From: an uncultured Acidimicrobiales bacterium
Lineage (GTDB): Bacteria > Actinomycetota > Acidimicrobiia > Acidimicrobiales > SHLQ01
Length of the DNA stretch: 48,829 bases
Direction: 5' to 3'
Assembly (NCBI GenBank): GCA_938038815.1
Contig: CALHTF010000050.1
Span: 1-48,829, forward strand
This document shows positions 16,701-25,277 of this stretch, piece by piece. Positions within the stretch are counted from its first letter, which is position 1. Each line of letters begins with the position of its first letter. The notes beneath the pieces are model-generated. The model was not told the DNA's origin. It saw nothing but the letters and a program-made list of their open reading frames with translations, and made no database searches. A program made the translations under genes and the position numbers.

Positions 16701-17708
16701 GTGGCTAGCACCGAGAGTTCACCGATCACCGACGTAACCGTTGAGCGAATCCACGATTCGTTTCTGGTGACCTGGCAAGGCGCACCCGATGCTTCGGTGT
16801 TTCTGAGCGACAATCCCGACGACGCAGGGGTAAACGTTCGGGCCCCCGATGCCCCCGGCATCGTGGCGATGTCGCTACCCGACCCCACCCAGCGGTACTA
16901 CGTGCACCTGTTCGCCGATGGTGGACCGTTTGTGGTTGCCGGCGAACGACGGGTGGCGTTGGAAGGCCCCCACAACGTGCGCGACCTCGGCGGGTACGCG
17001 ACACCTGATGGTCCAACCCAGTGGGGGAGGGTGTTCAGAGCCGATGACCCAAGCCTGCTCACCAGCGCCGACGTGGCCTATTTGGAACGACTCGGGATTA
17101 CCCATTCGTTCGATTTTCGGGGCGACGGTGAGGTCGATGAGGCCCCATCGACGCTCAGCACCGAAGGGTCGATCGCCTATGAGCGGTTGGCCATCGGTAC
17201 GAGCGGCCCCAATAACCAGTCGGTCATCGAGATGTTAAAGGCCGGCGAGCTTCGCCAGTTTACCTTCGACGATATGGCCGACGGATACGGCCGCATGCTT
17301 CACAACCACGGCGACAAATTCGCCTCCGTTATCCGCCAAGTTGCCGACCCGGCGAGTGGGGCAACCATATTCAACTGCACCGGCGGCCGGGACCGGACCG
17401 GTCTGACGGCGGCGTTGTTGTTGCTGATGGTCGGTGTCGACGAACGCGATGTGCTCGACGACTACGTGCTCTCGAGCGAGTACCTTCCGGCCGAGGGGGT
17501 CGAGGAGCGGTTTCAGAAGCTGGCGGCGCTGGGTATCGAACGTGACGATCTCCGAGGCATGTTTGAGCTGCGGCGCGAAACACTCGACACAACCCTAGGG
17601 AAGCTTCGCAAGCGTCACGGTTCGATCGAGGGCTACCTGCGGGGCAAGTTGGGACTCGACGACGACGTGTTCGCTGGCGTGCGAGCCCGGTTGATCGAGC
17701 CTCGCTAA
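16701..17708 (+). CDS. Tyrosine/serine phosphatase-like protein (Y_phosphatase3 type)
   Basis: A 335-residue protein. The P-loop NCTGGRDRTG contains the Cx5R signature (C226, R232) of cysteine-based phosphatases, and the upstream HNVRDLGGY at residues 91-99 is the hallmark of the MptpB/lipid-phosphatase-like group. Residues 1-85 form a separate beta-rich, Fn3-like domain seldom seen in the family. A general Asp and the C-terminal RRETLDTTL helix fit too. It may act on phosphotyrosine or phosphoinositides. The frame runs back to 16635, but that segment is the rplL terminator, so GTG 16701 is used. Confidence 0.8.
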   Translation: MASTESSPITDVTVERIHDSFLVTWQGAPDASVFLSDNPDDAGVNVRAPDAPGIVAMSLPDPTQRYYVHLFADGGPFVVAGERRVALEGPHNVRDLGGYATPDGPTQWGRVFRADDPSLLTSADVAYLERLGITHSFDFRGDGEVDEAPSTLSTEGSIAYERLAIGTSGPNNQSVIEMLKAGELRQFTFDDMADGYGRMLHNHGDKFASVIRQVADPASGATIFNCTGGRDRTGLTAALLLLMVGVDERDVLDDYVLSSEYLPAEGVEERFQKLAALGIERDDLRGMFELRRETLDTTLGKLRKRHGSIEGYLRGKLGLDDDVFAGVRARLIEPR

Positions 17709-17752
17709 TCCGCCGCGAAGGCCTTATCGCATCGTCGATCTACAGTGGGTGT

Positions 17753-18634
17753 ATGCGCTTGCGTTGGTGGCTCCTGTTTGTCGGCGCCTTAGTGATAGTC
17801 GGTTGCAGTAGCCCGGATGCAACCGCGCCACATGGAGGTGGCGAATCGCCGACAACGACGAGCACCGCCATCGACGGCGCACAGGCGCCAGCCTCATCGG
17901 CTTCGCCTGCGGATACGGCGCCTTCTGATTCCGACCCGTCCGACGAGGAACCTGCTGACCTGGAACCTTCAGACGAGGATTCACAACCGGCGGGCTCGGT
18001 GGCCCCGATCGAGGCGTACGATCCCGACGATGAGCAGCCGCCCGCGGTAAGCGACCCCTCATCGGCGTGGATCTCTCGGCGGTGGATGAGTGAGTCGAGC
18101 ATCGAGGTCGTGTGGTCGGCCACCGACGATGCGGTCAGCTACGAGGTCCATCGGGTGGTCCGCATCTCCGATAGTCCGCCCGACGCGTCGGCGATGACCG
18201 CCGACACGGTGGTGCACACCAGCGATGACAAAGGGGTCTTCATCGACGAAGGGGTCACCGCAGGCACCATCTATTGGCACGGAATCCGGGGTCTCGGCAA
18301 CGACGGCACCGTGTTGTCGGTGGGCTGGCATCCAACCGCTGCGGTAACCGACGAACAGCCCCCCGAACCCGTCGACGTGTCGCTTGAACAAGCTGACGGT
18401 TCGGTTCTGTTGACCTGGCAGGTTCCGGCCGAGAACTATCAACTGCATAGCTATCAGATTCGGCGTTCGATTAACGGTGGTGAGGCCGAGGTCGTTGGAC
18501 AAACATGGCAACTTGATCAAACCTCGTTCCTCGACGACGAACCACCCACTGGCGTGGTTACCTACTCGGTCATCTCGTACGACTTTCACTGGAATTTGTC
18601 CGAACCGACCGAAGTCACCGTCGAGCTTTCGTAG
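17753..18634 (+). CDS. Secreted lipoprotein with two fibronectin type III-like domains
   Basis: A 293-residue predicted lipoprotein: RLRWW n-region, hydrophobic core, and lipobox VIVGC with the modified Cys at residue 18. Residues 20-100 are a Ser/Pro/Asp/Glu-rich linker that probably spans the envelope. Two beta-sandwich repeats follow, about 108-200 (IEVVWSATDDAVSYEVHRVV) and 205-293 (VLLTWQVP, YSVISYDF), with the Trp and Tyr spacing of Fn3 modules. No catalytic motif is seen; adhesion or protein contact is likely. It is a single gene between the phosphatase and radA. Confidence 0.7.
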   Translation: MRLRWWLLFVGALVIVGCSSPDATAPHGGGESPTTTSTAIDGAQAPASSASPADTAPSDSDPSDEEPADLEPSDEDSQPAGSVAPIEAYDPDDEQPPAVSDPSSAWISRRWMSESSIEVVWSATDDAVSYEVHRVVRISDSPPDASAMTADTVVHTSDDKGVFIDEGVTAGTIYWHGIRGLGNDGTVLSVGWHPTAAVTDEQPPEPVDVSLEQADGSVLLTWQVPAENYQLHSYQIRRSINGGEAEVVGQTWQLDQTSFLDDEPPTGVVTYSVISYDFHWNLSEPTEVTVELS

Positions 18635-18686
18635 CAACAAGCGTCGCTAGTCCGCCGCTGTCATAGCCAGCGTTTAGGCTGGGGCC

Positions 18687-20054
18687 GTGGCAAAAACAAA
18701 GACTGTTTTCGCGTGCACCGAGTGTGGCGCCCAAGAACCCAAGTGGGTCGGCCGCTGCAGTTCGTGTGGTTCGTGGAGCACCCTGGTCGAAGAGACGGTC
18801 GGCGGCAGTGGTGGATCTTCGGTCGGATCGTTTAACCCGGCGATCGGGGCCGACACGCCCATGCCGATGCCCGACATCGACATCGACGAGTGGGTTCCTG
18901 TCCCGACCGGGTTTGAAGAGATCGACCGAGTGCTCGGCGGCGGGTTGGTGCCGGGTTCGGTCACCTTGCTGGGCGGCGAACCCGGCGTTGGTAAATCGAC
19001 CCTGTTGTTACAACTCACCGCCCACCGGTGCCAGAACGGCTCGCGCAGCCTGTATGTGTCGGCCGAGGAGTCCAAGCAACAGGTTCGGCTGCGGGCCGAA
19101 CGGCTCGGGCTGTTGCAGCAGGAACTGTGGCTGGTGTCGAGCACGTCGCTGCCCGAGATCGTGCATCACATCGATTCGGTGAAACCCGAGCTGGTCATCA
19201 TCGACTCGATTCAGACCATCTTCGATCCCGAGCTTGGTTCGGCACCCGGCTCGGTGGGTCAGGTGCGGCACTGTGCCCATCAACTCGTTATGGAGGCCAA
19301 GGCCCGTGGTATCGCCACCGTGTTGGTTGGCCACGTGACCAAAGACGGCGGACTCGCTGGCCCTCGGGTGCTCGAGCACATCGTCGACACCGTCCTCGAG
19401 TTCGACGGCGACCGCAACCTCGACCTACGCCAGCTCCGGGCCGCAAAACATCGATTCGGTGCCACCAACGAGCTCGGCTTGTTTGAGATGAACAACCTTG
19501 GCCTTCAGGGTGTGTCTGACCCGAGTGCGCTTTTCCTGGCCGACCGAGCGGTTGGTTCGGCCGGTTCGGCGGTGGTGGCCACCATCGACGGCCATCGCCC
19601 CCTGCTGGTCGAGGTTCAGGCCTTGGCCGACGAGACCGCTCACCCCAACCCGCGGCGGTCGGCCCAAGGAATCGACTCGGGTCGCCTGGCGGTCGTGTTG
19701 GCCGTGTTGGGTAAACACGCCAACCAAGACTTCTCGAAGTCCGATGTGTACTCGCTCGCCGTCGGCGGGGCGAAGGTCATCGAGCCAGGCGCCGACTTGG
19801 GTCTGGCACTCGCGCTCGCATCAGCCCGGATGAACCGAGTCGTTCCCGACGATGTTGTGGTGTGCGGCGAGGTAGGTCTGGCAGGCGAGATCCGCCGGGT
19901 CGCCCACCTCGACCGTCGACTTTCCGAGGCAGCGCGTCATGGGTTTAAGCGTGCCTTGGTGCCGCCGGGCGCCCTTCCCGAGCCCATCGAAGGGTTCAAA
20001 GTGCGGTCGGTTTCGAACCTGGGCGAGGCGATCCGGTTGGCTTTTTCGCTGTAA
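18687..20054 (+). CDS. radA: DNA repair protein RadA
   Basis: Branch-migration helicase of recombinational repair. The 455-residue protein has the N-terminal zinc finger (C10, C13, C24, C27), a RecA-like core with Walker A GGEPGVGKST (residues 96-105), the RadA-specific motif as KHRFG (254-258; KNRFG is usual), and a C-terminal Lon-protease-like domain (SVAVGG-type strand, ALASARMN). The start is GTG 18687, giving MAKTKTVFACTECG as in the family. It stands alone between the Fn3 lipoprotein and a small membrane protein. Confidence 0.96.
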   Translation: MAKTKTVFACTECGAQEPKWVGRCSSCGSWSTLVEETVGGSGGSSVGSFNPAIGADTPMPMPDIDIDEWVPVPTGFEEIDRVLGGGLVPGSVTLLGGEPGVGKSTLLLQLTAHRCQNGSRSLYVSAEESKQQVRLRAERLGLLQQELWLVSSTSLPEIVHHIDSVKPELVIIDSIQTIFDPELGSAPGSVGQVRHCAHQLVMEAKARGIATVLVGHVTKDGGLAGPRVLEHIVDTVLEFDGDRNLDLRQLRAAKHRFGATNELGLFEMNNLGLQGVSDPSALFLADRAVGSAGSAVVATIDGHRPLLVEVQALADETAHPNPRRSAQGIDSGRLAVVLAVLGKHANQDFSKSDVYSLAVGGAKVIEPGADLGLALALASARMNRVVPDDVVVCGEVGLAGEIRRVAHLDRRLSEAARHGFKRALVPPGALPEPIEGFKVRSVSNLGEAIRLAFSL

Positions 20055-20138
20055 ATCAGCCGAAGTCCGCCCTAGCGAGGCGCGAATGAGCCATATGGCC
20101 TATTAGCTTCACCCCCTCGGCGGTTCGATAAAACGAAC

Positions 20139-20579
20139 ATGGTTAGAGCAAACGATCTTCGGCGGGACGGCTGGCTGTCGGCACTTGGCAGCGTGGCACT
20201 TCTGGCAACCACCCTTCTCCCATGGCTTCGGTCAGACCGGGGCGACATCACCAGTTGGGACATTGTCGCCGACATGGAGGTCTTCGGATTCCTCGACGGC
20301 TGGGGCGGCGAATCGATGGCCATGGTTTGGTACGCCATTCCGGCCTTGGTCGTCGTTACGGTACTGACCCAGATGATCGGCCGCTGGGCCCTGTCGGGTC
20401 TGTTGGCGCTGCTCACCGGCGTCATCGCCGTGTTGGGATCGGCCGTCGTGCTCCGGGCCGACAACTACGAAATTCTGAGCGGGGGCTTCTTGACCCTCGT
20501 CTGTGGCGCAGTGGTGATCGTGCTTGGCGCACGGGTCGACTTGTTCCGCACCGACGTCAACCGTCTTCAGCCCTGGTAA
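20139..20579 (+). CDS. Small four-helix membrane protein, unknown function
   Basis: A 146-residue protein not recognised as a named family. Hydropathy suggests four membrane helices, at about residues 13-32, 57-78, 84-106 and 115-133, with short charged loops and a basic N-terminus. It begins MVRANDLRRDGW. No catalytic or binding motif is visible. It is convergent with the Crp-family gene (27 bp between stops) and 84 bp downstream of radA. Confidence 0.65.
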   Translation: MVRANDLRRDGWLSALGSVALLATTLLPWLRSDRGDITSWDIVADMEVFGFLDGWGGESMAMVWYAIPALVVVTVLTQMIGRWALSGLLALLTGVIAVLGSAVVLRADNYEILSGGFLTLVCGAVVIVLGARVDLFRTDVNRLQPW

Positions 20580-20606
20580 TCGGGCCGCTTTCGGGCAGCC
20601 GAGAAC

Positions 20607-21266
20607 TTACCGAGCGCGGATCGTCAGCTGCTTGCGGTTGGTGATCACGTAACGGCGATCGACCTGTTCGATCCAGCCAAGCTTCACGAACGAAGCGATG
20701 GCTTTGTTGACCCGCTCGCGCGATGCGCCGACCATGCCGGCGAGCTCTTCCTGGGTAACCGGCATCGTGAACTCATCGGCGTCGCCGGCGAGTTCGAGCA
20801 GTCGTTTTGCGGTTCGACCGGTGACATCGAGAAACACCGAGTCGGCCAGAGCTTCATCCATGTTGCGAAGCCGGCCAGCCAGCATGGCCACGACCCGCCA
20901 TAGCAAGCTTGGGTTCTCCTCATACAGCGCACGAACCGGCGCATACGGAATCATGATGACGCCGGAACGCTCCAGCGCCCGAGCGTCGGCCGAACGGCCA
21001 ATGCCGTCGAACAGCGGCATCTCGCCGAACAGGTCGCCCCGCTCCATAAGCGCAACAACCGACTCGCGTCCATCGATCGACCGATTGGCGATCGCGATGC
21101 GTCCGTCGGTGACGACATACAGTGCGTCGGGCTCTTGGTTTTCTTCAAAGATCACGTCGCCGCGGCGCAGCGACTGGTCGCTGGCTGCTGCGATGATGGG
21201 AGCCAACAGCTCGTCATCGAGATCCGCAAATAGACTTGTCTCCAGAAGGAGTGAGGTATCAACCAT
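20607..21266 (-). CDS. Crp/Fnr-family transcriptional regulator
   Basis: A 219-residue regulator. The N-terminal cyclic-nucleotide-binding fold spans about residues 10-125 (GDVIFEENQEPDALYVVTDGRIAI, then GDLFGEMPLFDG with the phosphate-binding Glu; an Arg-Ser-Ala follows where cAMP binders have RSA/RxA), and the C-terminal winged helix has EELAGMVGASRERVNKAIASF. This fits cAMP-responsive actinobacterial GlxR/Crp-like proteins. The open frame continues antisense through ispD; ATG 21266 matches the family start, though an in-frame ATG at 21278 is also possible. It is divergent from ispD with 66 bp between. Confidence 0.88.
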   Translation of the reverse strand: MVDTSLLLETSLFADLDDELLAPIIAAASDQSLRRGDVIFEENQEPDALYVVTDGRIAIANRSIDGRESVVALMERGDLFGEMPLFDGIGRSADARALERSGVIMIPYAPVRALYEENPSLLWRVVAMLAGRLRNMDEALADSVFLDVTGRTAKRLLELAGDADEFTMPVTQEELAGMVGASRERVNKAIASFVKLGWIEQVDRRYVITNRKQLTIRAR

Positions 21267-21332
21267 GGCACCGATCATCGTAGGTGACACTTGTAACACC
21301 TGCGCTAACGGGCGTAGCAGAATCCACTGCCG

Positions 21333-21977
21333 ATGAGTGTGTGGACCATCGTTGTTGCGGCCGGATCCGGCTCGCGATTTGGCGGCCCGAAGCACTTGGC
21401 GGACTTTGGTGGCCAGCGGGTTATCGACCATTCGCTCGATGCTGCAGCCTCGGTTTCTGACGGCGTAGTGGTGGTTGTAGCGGCTGAAGCGGTCGACAGC
21501 TTTGCCGGGTCGGTCGCCGACCGGTCGGGCCTTGAGGTAGTGGCGGGCGGCGATTCGCGCTCGGCATCGGTGCGCTGTGGGTTGGCGGCCGTGCCATCCG
21601 ACGCGGACGTTGTTTTGGTGCACGACGGCGCTCGACCGCTCGCTGGATCGTCGCTGTTTGAGTCGGTTGTCGCCGCAGTTCGCTCCGGCGCCGCCGCTGC
21701 GGTACCGGGTGTTGCGGTTGTCGACACGATTCGTCGGCGCAGCGGGGGAGTGGTCGACCGCGACGAGCTGGTGGCCGTGCAGACCCCCCAGGGGTTTGAC
21801 GCGGCGGTACTTCGAGCAGCTCACGAGGCGGGCGGCGAGGCTACCGACGATGCGGGGCTGGTCGAGGGTCACGGGCACGCGGTAGCCGTTGTCGCAGGGG
21901 TTCGTGAGAACATAAAGATTACGAATCCTGAGGATCTGGCGATCGCTCGCACGTTGCGAGACCAGATCGACGGCTAA
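21333..21977 (+). CDS. ispD: 2-C-methyl-D-erythritol 4-phosphate cytidylyltransferase
   Basis: Third step of the MEP isoprenoid pathway: joins MEP to CTP to give CDP-ME. The 214-residue protein has the N-terminal nucleotide-binding AAGSGSRFGGPKHL (residues 9-22), the conserved VHDGARPL near 91-98, and a late TDDAGLVE motif. The start ATG is a good match to the family. It is followed by ispF after 26 bp; together with rlmB they form an operon. Confidence 0.95.
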   Translation: MSVWTIVVAAGSGSRFGGPKHLADFGGQRVIDHSLDAAASVSDGVVVVVAAEAVDSFAGSVADRSGLEVVAGGDSRSASVRCGLAAVPSDADVVLVHDGARPLAGSSLFESVVAAVRSGAAAAVPGVAVVDTIRRRSGGVVDRDELVAVQTPQGFDAAVLRAAHEAGGEATDDAGLVEGHGHAVAVVAGVRENIKITNPEDLAIARTLRDQIDG

Positions 21978-22003
21978 TCACAGTCTCCGAGGAGGCCCGG
22001 TCG

Positions 22004-22501
22004 ATGTCTTCATCAGTGCCAACAATGCGAGTCGGGCAAGGCTTTGACATCCACCCGTTTAGCGACGACCCCAAACGCAAGCTGATGTTGGGTGGGGTGC
22101 ACTTCGAGGGCGAACGCGCCCTGCTCGGCCATAGCGACGCCGATGTGATCGCCCATGCGGTTACCGACGCCTTGTTGGGTGCCGCGGGGCTCGGCGATAT
22201 CGGGAGCCACTTCCCCGACACCGACCCGGCGCTCAAAGGAGCCGACAGTTTGGTGCTGCTCGCCGCCGCAATGACCGACATCGCCAGCGCCGGTTGGGTG
22301 GTTTCGAATGTCGACTGTTCGGTGGTGCTCGAGGCACCAAAGCTGGCTCCGCGCCGCGAAGATATGCAGCGTGCGCTTAGCGACGTGGTGGGCGCGCCTG
22401 TCACCATCAAAGGGAAACGGGCCGAGGGCCTTGGCGCACTCGGACGGTCCGAAGGCATCGCCTGCTGGGCGGTTGCGTTGATTTCAAAGCAGGAAGCATG
22501 A
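22004..22501 (+). CDS. ispF: 2-C-methyl-D-erythritol 2,4-cyclodiphosphate synthase
   Basis: Fifth step of the MEP pathway. The 165-residue protein shows the metal ligands in GFDIHPF (Asp-x-His) and the LLGHSDADV motif, with GDIGSHFPDTDP following. A GGAGG eight bases before ATG 22004 supports that start over the in-frame ATG at 22025. Its TGA overlaps the rlmB ATG (ATGA), implying coupled translation. ispE is not in the window. Confidence 0.96.
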   Translation: MSSSVPTMRVGQGFDIHPFSDDPKRKLMLGGVHFEGERALLGHSDADVIAHAVTDALLGAAGLGDIGSHFPDTDPALKGADSLVLLAAAMTDIASAGWVVSNVDCSVVLEAPKLAPRREDMQRALSDVVGAPVTIKGKRAEGLGALGRSEGIACWAVALISKQEA

Positions 22502-23370
22502 GTAAAGGTTCGGGCCCGCGGGGCCCCAAGCGCGGCGGCAAGCGTCGCACGCCTCAACGCGAGCGCGGCGGTACGCCGATGCGAGGCGGCAACTCGCACG
22601 GCGCGGAACGCCCGCGCGGCGGAGGCCGCAAAGGGCTTGGCGGCGACCACATCGAAGGTCGCCATGCGGTCCGCGAGTTGTTGTTGGCCGGCACTCGGCC
22701 GGTCCGAGAGGTCCTGCTACAGACCGGGCTCGACCCGTCGCCCATCCTCGAAGACATCATCGACCTCTGCGACGAAACCCGCACCACGATCCGCGAGGTC
22801 GGCCGCCAAAAGTTCGACTCCGAGACCAAGACCGAAAGTTCGCAGGGCGTGTTGGCCAAGGCCGCACCGCTGCCCGCCACAAGCATCGAAGACCTACTGT
22901 CGCCGCCCGATGGGCGGGTCCCGTTTTTGCTTGCCCTCGATGGCGTCACCGACCCGGGCAACGTCGGTGCCTTGTTGCGCACCGCCGAGTGTGCCGGCGT
23001 GACGGGCGTGCTGTTTCCCCGTCACCGGGCTGCTCACATCACTCCCACCGTCGCCAAGACGGCCCAGGGCGCGATCGAACATCTTCCGATGGGAATCGTC
23101 GCCGGCCTACCTGCCGCCTTGCAGCAGTTTGCGGCTGCCGGCATCTGGACCGTTGGTCTCGATGGCACCGCCGATCAGAACCTGTTCCACCTCAACCTCG
23201 CCGGTGAACCCACCTGTTTGGTGATGGGCTCCGAAGGCAAAGGCTTGTCGCGGCTCGTGCGCGAGCGGGTCGATGTCGTCGCCGCGTTGCCGCTGGTAGG
23301 CATGCTCGGTTCGCTCAACGTGAGCGCGGCCGGAGCCGTGGCAATGTACGAGGTAAGCCGTCACCGATAG
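22498..23370 (+). CDS. rlmB: 23S rRNA (guanosine-2'-O-)-methyltransferase, TrmH/RlmB family
   Basis: A 290-residue SPOUT methyltransferase that uses SAM to methylate a ribose in rRNA. The first 45 residues are Gly/Arg/Lys-rich, with an RGGTPMRGG run, probably binding RNA. Then comes the substrate-binding domain (IEGRHAVRELLLAG) and the knotted domain with motifs NVGALLRTAECAG, VMGSEGKGLS and LNVSAAGAVAMYE. In many actinobacteria cysS sits between ispF and this gene; here it is absent. The first codon overlaps the ispF stop. Confidence 0.92.
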   Translation: MSKGSGPRGPKRGGKRRTPQRERGGTPMRGGNSHGAERPRGGGRKGLGGDHIEGRHAVRELLLAGTRPVREVLLQTGLDPSPILEDIIDLCDETRTTIREVGRQKFDSETKTESSQGVLAKAAPLPATSIEDLLSPPDGRVPFLLALDGVTDPGNVGALLRTAECAGVTGVLFPRHRAAHITPTVAKTAQGAIEHLPMGIVAGLPAALQQFAAAGIWTVGLDGTADQNLFHLNLAGEPTCLVMGSEGKGLSRLVRERVDVVAALPLVGMLGSLNVSAAGAVAMYEVSRHR

Positions 23371-23379
23371 CCTCGGTGT

Positions 23380-24123
23380 ATGGGTCTATTCGAACAATTC
23401 ATCGCCGAACCCGAGGGAGCGTCGCTGGATGAACTTCGCGCCTGGCGTCGTGAACGAGCAGCGCTAGCGTACCGCACCATGGCGGCCAGCCGTTGGGGGG
23501 AGTTGGGCGACGGCCACGTGACCGCTCGTGATCCCGAGCGCCTCGACCACTTCTGGTTGCTGCGCTACGACGTGCCGTTTCCCGAAGCGACCGCCGACGC
23601 CATGGTGTTGATTGGTCCCGACGGCAAACCCGCCGAAGGCCAAGGCGTGACCATCAACGTGGCGGCGTACTTCATTCACAGCCCGATCCTGGCTGCTCGC
23701 CCCGATGTGATCTCGGCGGTGCACACGCACACGCCGTATGGCACGCCGTTCTCGGCCTTTGTCGAACCGCTGGCCATGATGAGCCAGGAGTCGTGTGCGT
23801 TCGTCGATCGCCAGGCGGTCTGGGACAACGAGATGGTCGATGTGCTCGACATCGAGAGCGGTAAAGACTTGGCGGCGGCGTTGGACGATAAGCGGCTGGT
23901 GACCATGCGCAACCACGGGCTGCTCACCGTCGGCGCGTCGGTCGACGAGGCGATGGGCTGGTTCATCCTCGCCGAGCGCGCGGCCGAGACTCACGTGAAG
24001 GCTCGCCAAGGCGGAAAACCGATCAGCGATGAGGCAGCCCGGGCCGCCGCCGAATCGATGGCCCCCACCGACACCGCACTCAAGGTCTTCGACTGGGTAA
24101 CCAGAAGCCGCGGCCTGGCCTAA
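23380..24123 (+). CDS. Class II aldolase/adducin-family protein
   Basis: A 247-residue protein of the zinc-dependent fuculose-aldolase/RhaD fold. Metal-ligand His residues appear in SAVHTHTPYG (two) and in MRNHGLLTVG (third), and a Glu lies in EAMGWFILAERAAETH. The chemistry may be sugar-phosphate aldol cleavage or the decarboxylation or dehydration of a related ligand; no pathway genes are near. It follows rlmB by 9 bp, so it may be the tail of the isp operon. Its TAA is at the edge of a repeat (24122-24200). Confidence 0.87.
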   Translation: MGLFEQFIAEPEGASLDELRAWRRERAALAYRTMAASRWGELGDGHVTARDPERLDHFWLLRYDVPFPEATADAMVLIGPDGKPAEGQGVTINVAAYFIHSPILAARPDVISAVHTHTPYGTPFSAFVEPLAMMSQESCAFVDRQAVWDNEMVDVLDIESGKDLAAALDDKRLVTMRNHGLLTVGASVDEAMGWFILAERAAETHVKARQGGKPISDEAARAAAESMAPTDTALKVFDWVTRSRGLA

Positions 24124-24200
24124 ACAAAACCCTGACTCTGAGCCAGCACACGAAAACAAAACCCTGACTCTGAACCCTGACTCTGAGTCAGGGTTTTGTT
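24122..24200. repeat. Palindromic repeat locus A, likely bidirectional terminator
   Basis: Two direct copies of the 20-base unit AAACAAAACCCTGACTCTGA (24122-24141, 24154-24173) are followed by the 19-bp palindrome CCCTGACTCTGAGTCAGGG (24175-24193) and the inverted arm GGTTTTGTT. The A-rich side and T-rich side flank a stable stem in both directions. The stop codons of the convergent aldolase gene and the small membrane protein fall inside or next to it. The same TGACTCWGAGTCA core recurs at 35609-35814. Confidence 0.85.
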
Positions 24201-24418
24201 CTGGACTGGGCGGTTCGGAGGTTGACGAATCGTCGTAGGGCGATCGTGGCCCAAACGGTTTCGAGAACGGCAAAGATCCAGGCACCCGACACCGCGCCGT
24301 ATACCGCAGTTGCCGCACACGCCGCGGCGAACACGGCGACCCAGTGCGATCCGCGGTCTTCGAGCGCGTAGGAGACGACCATTGTGGCTGCTGCGAGGGC
24401 CCCGAAAACGGTCAGCAC
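24188..24418 (-). CDS. Small membrane protein, CBU_0592-like
   Basis: A 76-residue hydrophobic protein with two to three membrane helices (about 2-18, 24-42 and 45-62) and a conserved-looking end WATIALRRFVNL that recalls the CBU_0592 group of uncharacterised proteins. The GTG start has no strong ribosome site. Its stop is part of the palindromic repeat. The function is unknown, and its reality rests on hydropathy and family resemblance only. Confidence 0.5.
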   Translation of the reverse strand: MLTVFGALAAATMVVSYALEDRGSHWVAVFAAACAATAVYGAVSGAWIFAVLETVWATIALRRFVNLRTAQSRTKP

Positions 24419-24546
24419 GGAATCGTGAGCGGTGGAGACGTGGGCATTGTCGGGAGCCTAGGACTTCATGTCGACGCGAAGTCAAGGGTTCCGCGAGTCG
24501 TAGCCGCTGAAGCGGGCAACGGGTCCCCATAGGCAAGAATGGGTGC

Positions 24547-25269
24547 ATGGCTCCGGCAGAACACCTCGAGTGGTTTCAAGACAACATCGATTGGTTTCTG
24601 GCGTTGCCGGTGGCTGCGTTGTCGACTCCGGTGCCCGCGTGTCCGGGCTGGGACGTTGAGCGGGTTGTAACCCATCTGAGCTACGGGCTCGGGGTCGGGT
24701 ACCCCCATGCGTTACGGGCTGTGCCCACCACCGACGACGCCGTCGTCTTTCTCGACCTAGAGCTGCCAACCGAGTTGCCGACTGGCTCGGCGGCCCTGGC
24801 CGACTTCGATCTCCGGATGAACAGCTGCAGCGCAACCTTTCGCGACATCGACCCCCAGGCGCCGTGTTACACCTACGCCGGTCCGGGGGTGGCGGCGTTC
24901 TGGTTCCGACGGGCGGCGATCGAAACCACGCTGCACCGGTTCGACGTTGCCGAAGCCCTCAACGTGCATGAGCCTCTGCGCTTCGAACGAGCGATCGATG
25001 GCCTTGAGGAAGCGGTTACCTTTGCGCTTCCGCTCGCCGCCACGTGGACCGCATCGTCGCCCAGTGCGGCGGTGGTCGTGCGCCCGAACGGCGACTCGCC
25101 CAGTTTCCAACTGGGCGACGGACCAGTAGCGGCCGAGATCTCCGGTGACGGCGAAACCGTGTTCGCCGCGCTGTGGGGCCGCTCGACCGACCGGGTCGAG
25201 ATTGCCGGCGATGAGGCGGTGGCCCACCAATGGCTGTCGCTCGTGGAACGAGCCTTCGCCGGTCGTTAG
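24547..25269 (+). CDS. Maleylpyruvate isomerase-like (TIGR03083-type) protein
   Basis: A 240-residue protein with the four-helix N-terminal fold of mycothiol-dependent maleylpyruvate isomerases (PVPACPGWDVERVVTHLS, residues about 28-45, carrying the ligand His) and the later AIETTLHRFDVAEAL with a second His. Its C-terminal half is a beta-rich domain (VVRPNGDSPSFQ). The role is not known; thiol-dependent detoxification is a common guess. It begins ATG 24547. It is convergent with the secreted protein at 25278 (8 bp apart). Confidence 0.8.
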   Translation: MAPAEHLEWFQDNIDWFLALPVAALSTPVPACPGWDVERVVTHLSYGLGVGYPHALRAVPTTDDAVVFLDLELPTELPTGSAALADFDLRMNSCSATFRDIDPQAPCYTYAGPGVAAFWFRRAAIETTLHRFDVAEALNVHEPLRFERAIDGLEEAVTFALPLAATWTASSPSAAVVVRPNGDSPSFQLGDGPVAAEISGDGETVFAALWGRSTDRVEIAGDEAVAHQWLSLVERAFAGR

Positions 25270-25277
25270 GCGTACGA

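Noticed and set aside
24122..24200. TGACTCA words as a transcription factor site of the GCN4/AP-1 type
   Set aside because: Those are eukaryotic factors; position at gene ends and the hairpin fit termination better.
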